From the NCBI RefSeq assembly GCF_027922045.1, contig NZ_BSEX01000015.1, forward strand, positions 186,001 to 250,000: a DNA stretch of 64,000 nt. The letters are read 5' to 3'. A program made the translations under genes and the position numbers. This document shows, in pieces, positions 1-7,925 of the stretch (position 1 is the first letter of the stretch; each line of letters begins with the position of its first letter). Below the pieces are notes generated by a model. The model was not told the origin of the DNA and did not search any database. It was given only the letters and a program-made list of their open reading frames with translations. Source of the DNA: Microbacterium terregens (GTDB lineage: Bacteria > Pseudomonadota > Alphaproteobacteria > Sphingomonadales > Sphingomonadaceae).

Positions 1-804
1 GGCTTCGTCCTCCTGTTCGCGGGCCAGTTCCTGGCCAAGCGACCGGTGATCCGGTTGCGCCTCCTGCTGGACCGCCAGTTCGGCAGCGTAGCCCTGATGG
101 GCGTCGTCATCGGGATGGTGATCTACGGGACTTCCTACGTGATCCCCCAGTTCCTGGCGGCGATCGCCGACTATAATGCCCTCCAGTCAGGAAAGATCGT
201 GCTGCTGTCGGGTATCCCAAGCATGATCCTGATGCCGTTCACGCCCTTCATGATCCGGCACATCGACATCCGCATCGCGGTAGCCGCCGGTCTGGCGATC
301 CTGGCAGCCAGCTGCTGGATCGACACCGCGCTTACCGCGGAGTCCACCGGAAGCGCGTTCGTCGACTCGCAGCTGCTGCGGGGCGTGGGTACCATCCTCG
401 GCTTCCTGTTCCTGAACCAGGCAGCCGTGTCGTCAGTGAGCCCGCAATATGCCGGCGACGCCGCGGGCATCTTCAACGCCGCGCGCAACATCGGCGGCTC
501 GCTGGCGCTTGCTGCCATCGCGACCCTCCAGGATCAGCGGAACTGGCTTCACATGCGCCGCATCGAGGAGACGTTCAACGCCAACTCGGTCGACGTGCAA
601 AGCTACCTCGCCGGCCTCGGCCAGGCGCTGGGCAGCCCCGACGCCGCCCTGCGCACGGTCGCCCAGACGATCCAGCGCGACGCTCTGGTCATGACGTACA
701 ACGACCTGTTCTGGCTCCTCGCGGTCGGCATTCTGTTCGTCATGCCGCTGGTCCTGTTCCTCCGCCCGCTTCCCAAGGGCGTTTCCCTTGCCGCTGGTCA
801 CTAG
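1..804 (+). CDS. DHA2-type MFS drug efflux permease, C-terminal part
   Basis: The frame is open from base 1 to the TAG at 802-804, giving 267 codons with no start, so the N-terminal half lies upstream of the window. About six hydrophobic segments are visible. The late sequence 'GIFNAARNIGGSLALA' resembles the C-terminal half of EmrB/DHA2 14-TM proton-driven drug exporters. The next gene, 10 bases on, encodes a NodT-type outer-membrane lipoprotein, so together with a probable upstream membrane fusion protein this would be a tripartite efflux pump. The family call is fairly secure; the substrate cannot be read from the sequence. Confidence 0.85.
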   Translation, partial: GFVLLFAGQFLAKRPVIRLRLLLDRQFGSVALMGVVIGMVIYGTSYVIPQFLAAIADYNALQSGKIVLLSGIPSMILMPFTPFMIRHIDIRIAVAAGLAILAASCWIDTALTAESTGSAFVDSQLLRGVGTILGFLFLNQAAVSSVSPQYAGDAAGIFNAARNIGGSLALAAIATLQDQRNWLHMRRIEETFNANSVDVQSYLAGLGQALGSPDAALRTVAQTIQRDALVMTYNDLFWLLAVGILFVMPLVLFLRPLPKGVSLAAGH

Positions 805-814
805 AGGCTCGCTC

Positions 815-2302
815 ATGCGCACCCTGCCCCTTCTCGCCCTTCCCCTGTCGCTCGCCGCCTGCACCATGGGGCCTGATTATGCAGGCCCGCCCGCCACGCC
901 GTCGCGTGTTCCCGGCGCGGGGTTCGTCCGGGCGACGGATGCGGTGCAGGCCGCGGCCGTGCCCGGCGTCGCGAACTGGTGGACGGCACTCCGTGATCCG
1001 CAGCTCGATGCGCTCGAGCAGCGCGCGCTTGCGGCCAATCCGTCCATCGCCGTCGCCCAGGCCCGCGTCCGTCAGGCTCGTGGTGCACTGCGCCTCGAGC
1101 GCGCGAACCGCCTGCCGAGCGCCAACGCCAGCGGCAGCTACCTGCATGCCGAGCTCCCCGGCATTGACCTGGGTTCGCTGACCGACGGCTCCGGCGACAG
1201 CGAAACCCCCGACACGGGCGCGGGCGAAGGCATCGCCGATGGGGACAGCATCGGCGTCGACTTCTTCAATCTGGGATTCGACGCGAGCTGGGAAATCGAT
1301 CTGTTCGGCCGCCGGCGCCGCACGGTAGAAGCGGCGCGCGCGGCCGCGGAGGGTGCCGAAGCAAATCTGGCGGATGCTCAGGTTCAGCTTACCGCCGAGG
1401 TGGCGCAGGCCTATGTCGCGCTGCGGGACCGCCAGGCGCGCGTTGCGCTGTCCCAGCGGTCCTCCGAGATGCTGCGCCGGATCCTCGGCCTGACCGAAGA
1501 GCGCTACGCCCGCGGCACCGTTTCGGCGCTCGACGTCGAGCGCCTCCGCCTTCAGGTCGAGAACACCGATGCCGAGCTCGTGCCGCTCAACGCGGAAATG
1601 GCGAGCTATTTGAACGCGCTTGCCGTTCTGGTCGGCGAGGCTCCGGGCGCGCTGGACGATGCCTTGAAGGCTCCTGCCCCCATCCCGCTGGTGCCGGCAC
1701 AGGTTGCGGTGGGCGACCCGACGTCGCTGCTCCAACGCCGCCCCGACATTCGCGCTGCGGAGCGCCAGCTTGCATCGCGCACCGCGCGGGTGGGAGTCGC
1801 GGAGGCAGCACGCTTCCCGAGCCTGAACCTCCAGGGCATGCTCGGCCTAGGCGGCACCTCCATCGCCGACGTCGTCGATCCGGACAATCTGCTCACCCTC
1901 GCGAGCCCGATGCTCCAGTGGAACCTGCTGGATTTCGGCCGGGGACGCGCACGCGTCGAACAGGCTGAGGGCGAGCGCGACGAGGCGGAGGCAAGCTACC
2001 GCCGGGCGGTGCTCGGCGCGCTTCGCGATGCGGAAGACGCGCTTGCCCGCTTCGGTGCGCGGCGGCAGACGCTCGTCAGCCTGGTGCGGGCAAAGGCATC
2101 GGCAGACCGTGCCTCGACGCTGATGCAGCAGCGTTTCCGCGCAGGCACCGCTACGCTGATCGACACGCTCGACGTGGAGCGCCAGCGGGTCGCCGCCGAG
2201 CAGCAGCTGTCCGTCGCCACCGCCGGCCTCACCACCGACTATGTCGCGCTCCAGAAGTCGCTCGGCCTCGGCTGGTCCGCCCCCACGGCTGCCGCGCCCT
2301 AG
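815..2302 (+). CDS. Outer-membrane efflux lipoprotein, NodT/OprM family
   Basis: This 495-residue protein is the TolC-like outer-membrane channel of an RND- or MFS-type pump. The start at 815 gives a lipoprotein signal, MRTLPLLALPLSLAAC, with lipobox LAAC. A TTG at 788 in frame is less likely because it would put charged residues ahead of the signal and overlap the preceding gene. Two outer-membrane efflux repeats follow, rich in Ala, Arg and Glu helices, with the typical 'RRPDIRAAERQLA' segment near the middle. The gene sits directly behind the permease and is probably co-transcribed with it. Confidence 0.92.
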   Translation: MRTLPLLALPLSLAACTMGPDYAGPPATPSRVPGAGFVRATDAVQAAAVPGVANWWTALRDPQLDALEQRALAANPSIAVAQARVRQARGALRLERANRLPSANASGSYLHAELPGIDLGSLTDGSGDSETPDTGAGEGIADGDSIGVDFFNLGFDASWEIDLFGRRRRTVEAARAAAEGAEANLADAQVQLTAEVAQAYVALRDRQARVALSQRSSEMLRRILGLTEERYARGTVSALDVERLRLQVENTDAELVPLNAEMASYLNALAVLVGEAPGALDDALKAPAPIPLVPAQVAVGDPTSLLQRRPDIRAAERQLASRTARVGVAEAARFPSLNLQGMLGLGGTSIADVVDPDNLLTLASPMLQWNLLDFGRGRARVEQAEGERDEAEASYRRAVLGALRDAEDALARFGARRQTLVSLVRAKASADRASTLMQQRFRAGTATLIDTLDVERQRVAAEQQLSVATAGLTTDYVALQKSLGLGWSAPTAAAP

Positions 2303-2327
2303 ACGGGCGCGGCTTTCCGGGCCGTTC

Positions 2328-3254
2328 TCAGTGACGGATTTTGTGGACCGCAGTCGCGATGACCGCGCCGACGGCCACACCCAGCACGCCCGACAACAAC
2401 GCCGTCACAAACCATGCCACGACGCCGCCAAGCGGCACCGCGTGATGCGCGGCTTCGGCGAGATGGTGGACGAACTCCGCCGGCGCCGCGAAGCCGAGCA
2501 CCTCGGCACCGTGCAACAGGATGCCGCCGCCGACCCATAGCATGGCCGCGGTGCCGACGACCGACAGGACCCGCATGATGACGGGCATGCTCTTGACCAT
2601 GCCGCGTCCAAGCGCGCGCACGACGGATGAAGACCGCTGGGCCAGGTGCAGCCCGATGTCGTCCAGCTTCACGATCAGGCCGACGACGCCATAGACGCCG
2701 ACGGTAATCGCGAGGCCGACCACCACCAGAACCAGCGCCTGGGTGAGGATCGAGGACTCCGCCACGTCGGCAAGCGCGATCGCCATGATTTCCGCAGACA
2801 GGATCAGATCGGTCCGAACCGCATCGCCGACCTTCGCCTTCTCGAGCGCGCTGGCATCGACGAAGCCTTCCTCGATGGGCGCCACATCATGATGCTCGCC
2901 CTTGATCGCACCGAGCACCTTCTCCGCGCCCTCGAAGCAGAGGAAAGCACCGCCCAACATGAGCAACGGCGTGATCGCCCAAGGAGCGAAGGCGCTCAGC
3001 AGCAGTGCCGCAGGCAGCAGGATCAGCAGCTTGTTCCGCACCGAGCCAAGGGCGATCTTTCCGATGATCGGCAGTTCGCGTTGGGGCGTCAGGCCGGTGA
3101 CATAGCGCGGGGTGACCGCGGCATCGTCGACCACCACGCCCAGCGCCTTGGATCCCGCCTTTCCGGCTGCGGCACCGACATCGTCCAGCGACGCCGCAGC
3201 CAGTTTGGTGAGGCCAGCAACATCGTCGAGAAGGGCAACCAGTCCACCGGGCAT
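2328..3254 (-). CDS. DUF808 (YedI-like) integral membrane protein
   Basis: The 308-residue protein begins [17 protein letters not shown] and carries the DUF808 pattern: a soluble N-terminal stretch with '[19 protein letters not shown]', then '[13 protein letters not shown]' and several membrane helices at about residues 70-115, 165-200 and 215-300. The family is named after E. coli YedI and has no established function. It is convergent with the efflux lipoprotein gene (25-base gap) and divergent from dctA, so it is probably monocistronic. A modest AGGTGA precedes the ATG. Confidence 0.88.
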   Translation of the reverse strand: MPGGLVALLDDVAGLTKLAAASLDDVGAAAGKAGSKALGVVVDDAAVTPRYVTGLTPQRELPIIGKIALGSVRNKLLILLPAALLLSAFAPWAITPLLMLGGAFLCFEGAEKVLGAIKGEHHDVAPIEEGFVDASALEKAKVGDAVRTDLILSAEIMAIALADVAESSILTQALVLVVVGLAITVGVYGVVGLIVKLDDIGLHLAQRSSSVVRALGRGMVKSMPVIMRVLSVVGTAAMLWVGGGILLHGAEVLGFAAPAEFVHHLAEAAHHAVPLGGVVAWFVTALLSGVLGVAVGAVIATAVHKIRH

Positions 3255-3482
3255 GTGCTCACCTGTAACAAGAGGAAGCCGTGCCTAGCCGGGGAAGTGG
3301 CGCCTGCTCAAGCGCGCTGCGGGATGGAGAGACCAGCGAGAGATGGGAACGGGTCGGCATCAGCAATGTTCGGCCATTCACCGATAAAGATTATCGCTGT
3401 TGTGAAGGGCTGCCGGAACGTTCATCCGGCCTGGCCTCTCGACCGCCTGCGGGTGGGACTGCAGGAAGAAGATGAAAGGTTC

Positions 3483-4820
3483 ATGATGTTGCCCTCCCCC
3501 GCCCCCGGTGAACAGCCGGTCTCGCGCAGTCCGTGGTACGCGCACCTGTACGTGCAGGTGCTGGCGGCGATCTTCGCAGGCGTCATGCTGGGCCACTTCG
3601 TCCCGGAGGCCGGTGCCGCGTTGAAGCCGCTGGGCGACGCCTTCATCAAGCTGGTGAAGATGATCATCGCACCGGTGATCTTCCTGACCATCGTGTCGGG
3701 GATCGCGGGCATGCGCGACCTCGGCTCCGTGGGGCGAGTCGCCGCCAAGGCATTCGCCTACTTCCTGTTCTTCTCCACCATGGCGCTGATCGTCGGCCTG
3801 ATCGTCGCGAACGTCGTGCAGCCAGGCGCGGGGCTCAACATCGATCCCGCCACCCTTGATCCCTCCAAGGTCGCTGGCTACGCCGCCAAGGCGCACGAGA
3901 CGTCGCTCATCGGCTTCCTGATGGCGATGATCCCGGACACCATCTTCTCCGCGATGGTGCAGGACAACATCCTCCAGGTCCTGTTTGTCTCGATCCTGTT
4001 CGGGGTGAGCCTCGCGCTCGTCGGAGATCGCGGCAAGGGGATCACCGACCTGGTGAACCAGGTGTCGGTCGTCGTCTTCAAGCTCGTGTCGATCGTCATG
4101 AAGGCAGCGCCCATCGGCGCATTCGGCGCGATGGCCTTCACCATCGGCGCCTATGGTCTCGGCACGCTTGCGAACCTCGCGATGCTGGTGGCGACCTTCT
4201 ACCTCACCTCGTTGCTGTTCGTGCTGGGGGTGCTGGGCATCGTTGCCCGGTTGTGCGGGTTCTCGATCCTGCGGCTGATCGGCTATCTCAAGACCGAACT
4301 ACTGCTGGTCCTGGGCACCTCGTCGTCCGAAAGCGCCCTGCCCGCGCTGATCGAGAAGATGGAGCGCGCCGGCTGTCCGAAGTCGGTCGTAGGGCTTGTG
4401 GTGCCGACCGGCTATTCGTTCAACCTGGACGGCACCAACATCTACATGACGCTCGCCGCGCTCTTCATCGCGCAGGCGACGGGCGTGCACCTGTCGCTGG
4501 GCGAGCAGCTGCTGCTGCTGGGCGTCGCGATGCTGTCTTCCAAGGGGGCGGCCGGCGTGACGGGCGCGGGCTTCATCACGCTCGCAGCCACGCTCTCGAT
4601 CGTGCCTTCGGTGCCGGTCGCCGGCATGGCGCTGATCCTGGGCGTCGACCGCTTCATGAGCGAGTGCCGCAGCCTGACGAACTTCATCGGCAACGCGGTC
4701 GCGACGGTGGTGGTATCGCGTTGGGAAGGTGCGCTCGACCGGGAGCGGTTCGATGCGGCGATGCGCGGCGAAATGCCGCGCGTCGACGAGGTCGATCCCG
4801 CCACCATTCCTGCAGCGTAA
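3483..4820 (+). CDS. dctA: C4-dicarboxylate:cation symporter DctA
   Basis: This 445-residue member of the dicarboxylate/amino acid:cation symporter family (SLC1 fold) would import succinate, fumarate, malate or related acids across the inner membrane. Visible family signatures are '[18 protein letters not shown]' early, '[16 protein letters not shown]' in hairpin 1, and '[14 protein letters not shown]' in TM7. The frame is open much further upstream, but that extension runs antisense through the DUF808 gene. The start is therefore ATG 3483 (or the adjacent ATG 3486), behind GAAAGG. The alginate-export-type porin gene begins 16 bases after its stop, which suggests an operon. A paralogue lies at 26276-27601. 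Confidence 0.92.
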   Translation: MMLPSPAPGEQPVSRSPWYAHLYVQVLAAIFAGVMLGHFVPEAGAALKPLGDAFIKLVKMIIAPVIFLTIVSGIAGMRDLGSVGRVAAKAFAYFLFFSTMALIVGLIVANVVQPGAGLNIDPATLDPSKVAGYAAKAHETSLIGFLMAMIPDTIFSAMVQDNILQVLFVSILFGVSLALVGDRGKGITDLVNQVSVVVFKLVSIVMKAAPIGAFGAMAFTIGAYGLGTLANLAMLVATFYLTSLLFVLGVLGIVARLCGFSILRLIGYLKTELLLVLGTSSSESALPALIEKMERAGCPKSVVGLVVPTGYSFNLDGTNIYMTLAALFIAQATGVHLSLGEQLLLLGVAMLSSKGAAGVTGAGFITLAATLSIVPSVPVAGMALILGVDRFMSECRSLTNFIGNAVATVVVSRWEGALDRERFDAAMRGEMPRVDEVDPATIPAA

Positions 4821-4836
4821 CGGCCGGAGGCGGTTC

Positions 4837-6330
4837 ATGAGCAGCCTGTTGCGGTACGCCGTTGGCGCTGCGTCGGTCGTGGCGCTTCTTCCCGCGGGTG
4901 CCGAGGCGCAGACGAGCCCGGCGCCCAAGGAGACGCGTCCGAGCCCCACGCCGGCGACCCCGGTAGCGGACAGCTATCCTTCCGCGGCGACTGGGGAGGG
5001 CGCCACGAGTGAAGGCTATAACCTGTCCCGCTGGGCGGAGAATTGGCGCAGCCTTTGCGATCCGGCAAAGCGCGATGATCCGCTAGACCGGCTGAAGTGC
5101 CTGCCGATCGACAGCAACGGCGATGTGTACCTGACCCTGTCGGGCGAACTGCGGCTTCGGGTCAACGAGACGACCAACCCCGGTCTTCGCGAAGCCAGCG
5201 CGCAACGCCAGGACATCAACCGCATCGTCGCGGGCGCCGATCTGCACGTGGGGCCGCATTTCCGCGCCTATGGAGAGATCGCCCACGGCGGGCTCGACGG
5301 ACGCAACCTGGGCACGGTGGCGGCGAACCTTCGCAACGACCTCGTCGTGCAGCAGGCGTTCGTCGAAGGGAATGCCCGGCTCGCGGGCGCGGCGGTGGGC
5401 GTGCGCTACGGCCGGCAGGAGTTCACCGACGGCCCCAACCTGCTCACCTCGCAGCGCGACAACAACACCATCCGCTTCGTCCTGAACGGCGCCCGAGCTT
5501 GGGTGCGGGGGCGGCGGGTACGCGCCGACGTGTTCGACTTCAAGTTCACCAGCCTGGGCACCGAGGGCACCGCCGACGATCGCGTGGACGACGGCCAGCG
5601 CTTCTCGGGAATCACCCTTGGGATCGTGCTGCCGCCGGTGGCAGAGGGCGCCAAGCTGTACCTGGACCCGTTTATCTGGCGGCTGCGCGACGACAATGCC
5701 TCCTGGGGAGGCGTAACGGCTCGCGAGGAGCGCCATTACCAGGGGGCGCACCTGTGGGGTGACGCCGGTCCGGTGACGCTCGACTGGACGGTCAACCACC
5801 AAGGCGGCAGCTTCGGCAACCGGAACATCGACGCGTGGCAGCTGCTCCTTGCGCAGACCTATCGCATCGGGAGCGGGAGCAGCGCGCCACGGGTCGGCTT
5901 CCACGTCGATTATGCGACCGGCGGCGGCGCCTGTGGCGAGGGAACGCTGCGCAACGCCCTCGCCCCGTTCGGCAACAACGTCTACTACAGCTACCAGCTG
6001 GCGTTAACGCCGACCAACCTGGTGGCACTGGCGCCCAACGTCACCTTCACCCCGCTCAAGAAGCTGCGCGTGACCGCGGAGTATCAGCTGAGCTGGCGCG
6101 ACTCCGCAGCGGACGCCGTGTACCGGGCCAACGGGACTGCCTTTGCCGGAACCGAGCTGGTCGGCGGGCACAAGGTTGGCGACGTCGCGCGATTGCAGGC
6201 GATCTACAGCCTGTCGCCGCGCGTCTCCCTGACGGGACGCTACGAGCACTTGGCGGCAGGCTCGGTGCTGACGCGGGCCGGCTACACCGACTCCGATTTC
6301 CTGGGGGGCTGGATCAGCTTCCGCTTCTAG
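4837..6330 (+). CDS. Alginate-export-family outer-membrane beta-barrel protein
   Basis: The 497-residue protein starts at ATG 4837 behind GGAGG, with a signal peptide ending in GAEAQ. From about residue 90 it shows the alternating beta-strand pattern of the alginate_exp family: 'LTLSGELRLRVNETTNP', 'VGVRYGRQEFTDGPNLL' and 'RFVLNGARAWVRGRR'. It ends in Phe (WISFRF), as outer-membrane barrels do. No alginate synthesis genes are nearby. The 16-base gap after dctA suggests it acts as an outer-membrane porin for anionic substrates taken up by DctA, not as an exporter. The family is clear; the role is inferred from context. Confidence 0.82.
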   Translation: MSSLLRYAVGAASVVALLPAGAEAQTSPAPKETRPSPTPATPVADSYPSAATGEGATSEGYNLSRWAENWRSLCDPAKRDDPLDRLKCLPIDSNGDVYLTLSGELRLRVNETTNPGLREASAQRQDINRIVAGADLHVGPHFRAYGEIAHGGLDGRNLGTVAANLRNDLVVQQAFVEGNARLAGAAVGVRYGRQEFTDGPNLLTSQRDNNTIRFVLNGARAWVRGRRVRADVFDFKFTSLGTEGTADDRVDDGQRFSGITLGIVLPPVAEGAKLYLDPFIWRLRDDNASWGGVTAREERHYQGAHLWGDAGPVTLDWTVNHQGGSFGNRNIDAWQLLLAQTYRIGSGSSAPRVGFHVDYATGGGACGEGTLRNALAPFGNNVYYSYQLALTPTNLVALAPNVTFTPLKKLRVTAEYQLSWRDSAADAVYRANGTAFAGTELVGGHKVGDVARLQAIYSLSPRVSLTGRYEHLAAGSVLTRAGYTDSDFLGGWISFRF

Positions 6331-6367
6331 GCGGGCAGCCAGAAGCCTGCCTCCCCCGGACACACGA

Positions 6368-6396
6368 ACGCCCGCCGGCTCCAAGCCGACGGGCGT
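6368..6396. terminator. Hairpin between convergent genes (possible terminator)
   Basis: ACGCCCG at 6368-6374 pairs with CGGGCGT at 6390-6396, with partial further pairing inside (CCGGCT with AGCCGA). It lies between the porin gene on plus and rpmE on minus. There is no T-run on either side, so intrinsic termination is uncertain. Confidence 0.4.
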
Positions 6397-6441
6397 CGTA
6401 TCTCGTGCGGCAAGCCGTCGCGGGGCGGGCCCCGCCCGGGC

Positions 6442-6672
6442 TTACTTCTTGCCGAGCGTGAGGCCGCCGAAGCGCTTGTTGAAGCGCGCGACCTGGCCGC
6501 CCGCGTCCAGCAGGCGCTGGTTGCCACCGGTCCAGGCCGGGTGCGCCAGCGGATCGATGTCGAGCTGCATCGTGTCGCCTTCCTTGCCCCAGGTGGAGCG
6601 GGTCTCGAACACGGTCCCGTCGGTCATCTGCACCTTGATGGTGTGATAGTCGGGATGAATGTCTTTCTTCAT
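6442..6672 (-). CDS. rpmE: 50S ribosomal protein L31
   Basis: The 76-residue protein [19 protein letters not shown]... is L31, including '[22 protein letters not shown]'. The zinc-binding Cys residues of classic L31 are absent, as is usual for the alphaproteobacterial form. The start is ATG at 6672, seven bases after AGGAG. An in-frame TTG two codons upstream would leave too little room for that ribosome-binding site. It is transcribed alone, downstream of the fabZ terminator region. Confidence 0.95.
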   Translation of the reverse strand: MKKDIHPDYHTIKVQMTDGTVFETRSTWGKEGDTMQLDIDPLAHPAWTGGNQRLLDAGGQVARFNKRFGGLTLGKK

Positions 6673-6736
6673 GATCAAGCTCCTGTGAATGGCTGGTTTC
6701 CGACCAGCCGGAACGAAGGGCGCGCCCTACACGCAA

Positions 6737-6766
6737 GGGCGGCCCACCGCAAGCGGCAGGCCGCCC
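6737..6766 (-). terminator. Likely terminator after fabZ
   Basis: A perfect 8-bp stem, GGGCGGCC at 6737-6744 with GGCCGCCC at 6759-6766, lies about 35 bases past the fabZ stop in its direction of transcription. Only a short TT follows. It separates the housekeeping cluster from rpmE. A second small hairpin, GGCTGGT/ACCAGCC at 6692-6710, lies closer to rpmE. Confidence 0.5.
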
Positions 6767-6801
6767 GAGAGGCGGAAAGTTAGTCGAAAGTTAGTCCAAG
6801 A

Positions 6802-7272
6802 TCACGCCTTGGGCGGGTCGGCGATCATCGCGGTGAACTCGCATTCGGTTGCGACCTCGCCGTCCAGCAGCGCCTTGCCCGCGAACTTGCAGACGCGCGA
6901 CCGCTTCTGGACAAACTCGACTTCGAGCTTCAGCAGCACGCCCGGCTCCACCGGCTTGCGGAACTTCACGCCGTCGATCGACATGAAGTAGACGAGCTTG
7001 CCCGAGCCGGCGAGGCCCAGGCTCTCGACCGCGAGCACGCCGGCGGCCTGGGCGAGCGCCTCCACCTGGAGCACGCCCGGCATGATCGGCCGCCCAGGGA
7101 AGTGTCCCTGGAAGAACTCCTCGTTCATCGAGACGGCCTTGATCGCCGTGATGCGCTGGTCGAGCACGAGTTCTTCGACCCGGTCGACCAGCAGCATGGG
7201 GTAGCGGTGCGGCAGCGCCGCCATGACTCGCTTGATGTCGTACGGCTGGGTCATGACACCGTCTGCCGCCAT
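6802..7272 (-). CDS. fabZ: 3-hydroxyacyl-ACP dehydratase FabZ
   Basis: FabZ dehydrates (3R)-hydroxyacyl-ACP in type II fatty-acid synthesis. The hot-dog-fold signatures are present: '[13 protein letters not shown]' and the catalytic segment '[18 protein letters not shown]' with its His and Glu. ATG at 7272 lies just past the skp stop and gives 156 residues; ATG 7254 (150 residues, [10 protein letters not shown]) is equally possible because neither has a strong ribosome-binding site. It is the last gene of the cluster. Unlike in lipid-A-making alphaproteobacteria, no lpxD precedes it and no lpxA follows it. Confidence 0.95.
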   Translation of the reverse strand: MAADGVMTQPYDIKRVMAALPHRYPMLLVDRVEELVLDQRITAIKAVSMNEEFFQGHFPGRPIMPGVLQVEALAQAAGVLAVESLGLAGSGKLVYFMSIDGVKFRKPVEPGVLLKLEVEFVQKRSRVCKFAGKALLDGEVATECEFTAMIADPPKA

Positions 7273-7274
7273 TA

Positions 7275-7925
7275 TCAGCGACCCCGCGGCCGGGTCGTGG
7301 TGGCGGGTGCCGGAGCCGCAGCTGCCGGTGCGGCCTGCTGCTGACCACCCGGCTGCCAACCGGCCGGCGGGGTGATCTGGACGCTGGGGACCGAGCGGTT
7401 CAGCTCGGCGATCACATCATTGGTGACCTGTGCCGCCGGCAGCGACTTCACGGTCGCGTCGGGAGGCAGGATCACGGACAGGCGGCGCGCCGCCATCACG
7501 CGATCGAGCGCCGGCTCGAGCTGGCGGACGATCTGCTCGTTGACATAGGCCTGGGCGAGCTGGACCGGCTGAAGGATGCGGCCCAGTTCCTGCTGTGCGG
7601 TCTGCTCGCGCTGCTGGATGCCCTGATACTGCGTCTGGAGCGCCTGCTGGTTCGCGTTGGGCGCACGACGGGCCGCCTCGAACGCATCGACCTGCGGCTT
7701 CAGCTCGTTCTGGATGGCGGTGCGGCGGGTGTTCGCCTGATCGATCTGCGCCTTGTAGGTCGTCTGGATCTGGGTCATCGCGGTCGTGAACGCGTTGGAG
7801 CGGCGCACCGCCTCCTGCAGGTCGACGACGCCGAGGCCCTGCACCTGTGCGAACGCAGGCGCCGCGACCGAAGTAGCGGAAACGGTGACGAGTGCGGCGA
7901 GCGCCGCCTTGGAGAAGCTACGCAT
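7275..7925 (-). CDS. skp: Skp/OmpH-family periplasmic chaperone
   Basis: The 216-residue protein has a signal peptide ([26 protein letters not shown]), a small N-terminal strand region ([16 protein letters not shown]) and a long charged, Gln-rich coiled coil at about residues 45-140, as in Skp/OmpH chaperones that carry unfolded outer-membrane proteins to the BAM complex. The C-terminus is an Ala/Pro-rich tail ending in RPRGR. Its ATG overlaps the bamA stop as ATGA, so the two are translationally coupled. Skp members diverge strongly, so the call leans on context as well as architecture. Confidence 0.88.
   Translation of the reverse strand: MRSFSKAALAALVTVSATSVAAPAFAQVQGLGVVDLQEAVRRSNAFTTAMTQIQTTYKAQIDQANTRRTAIQNELKPQVDAFEAARRAPNANQQALQTQYQGIQQREQTAQQELGRILQPVQLAQAYVNEQIVRQLEPALDRVMAARRLSVILPPDATVKSLPAAQVTNDVIAELNRSVPSVQITPPAGWQPGGQQQAAPAAAAPAPATTTRPRGR

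Noticed and set aside
2646..3482. N-terminal extension of dctA
   Set aside because: The extension is antisense to the DUF808 gene and lacks family similarity; DctA proteins start near ATG 3483.
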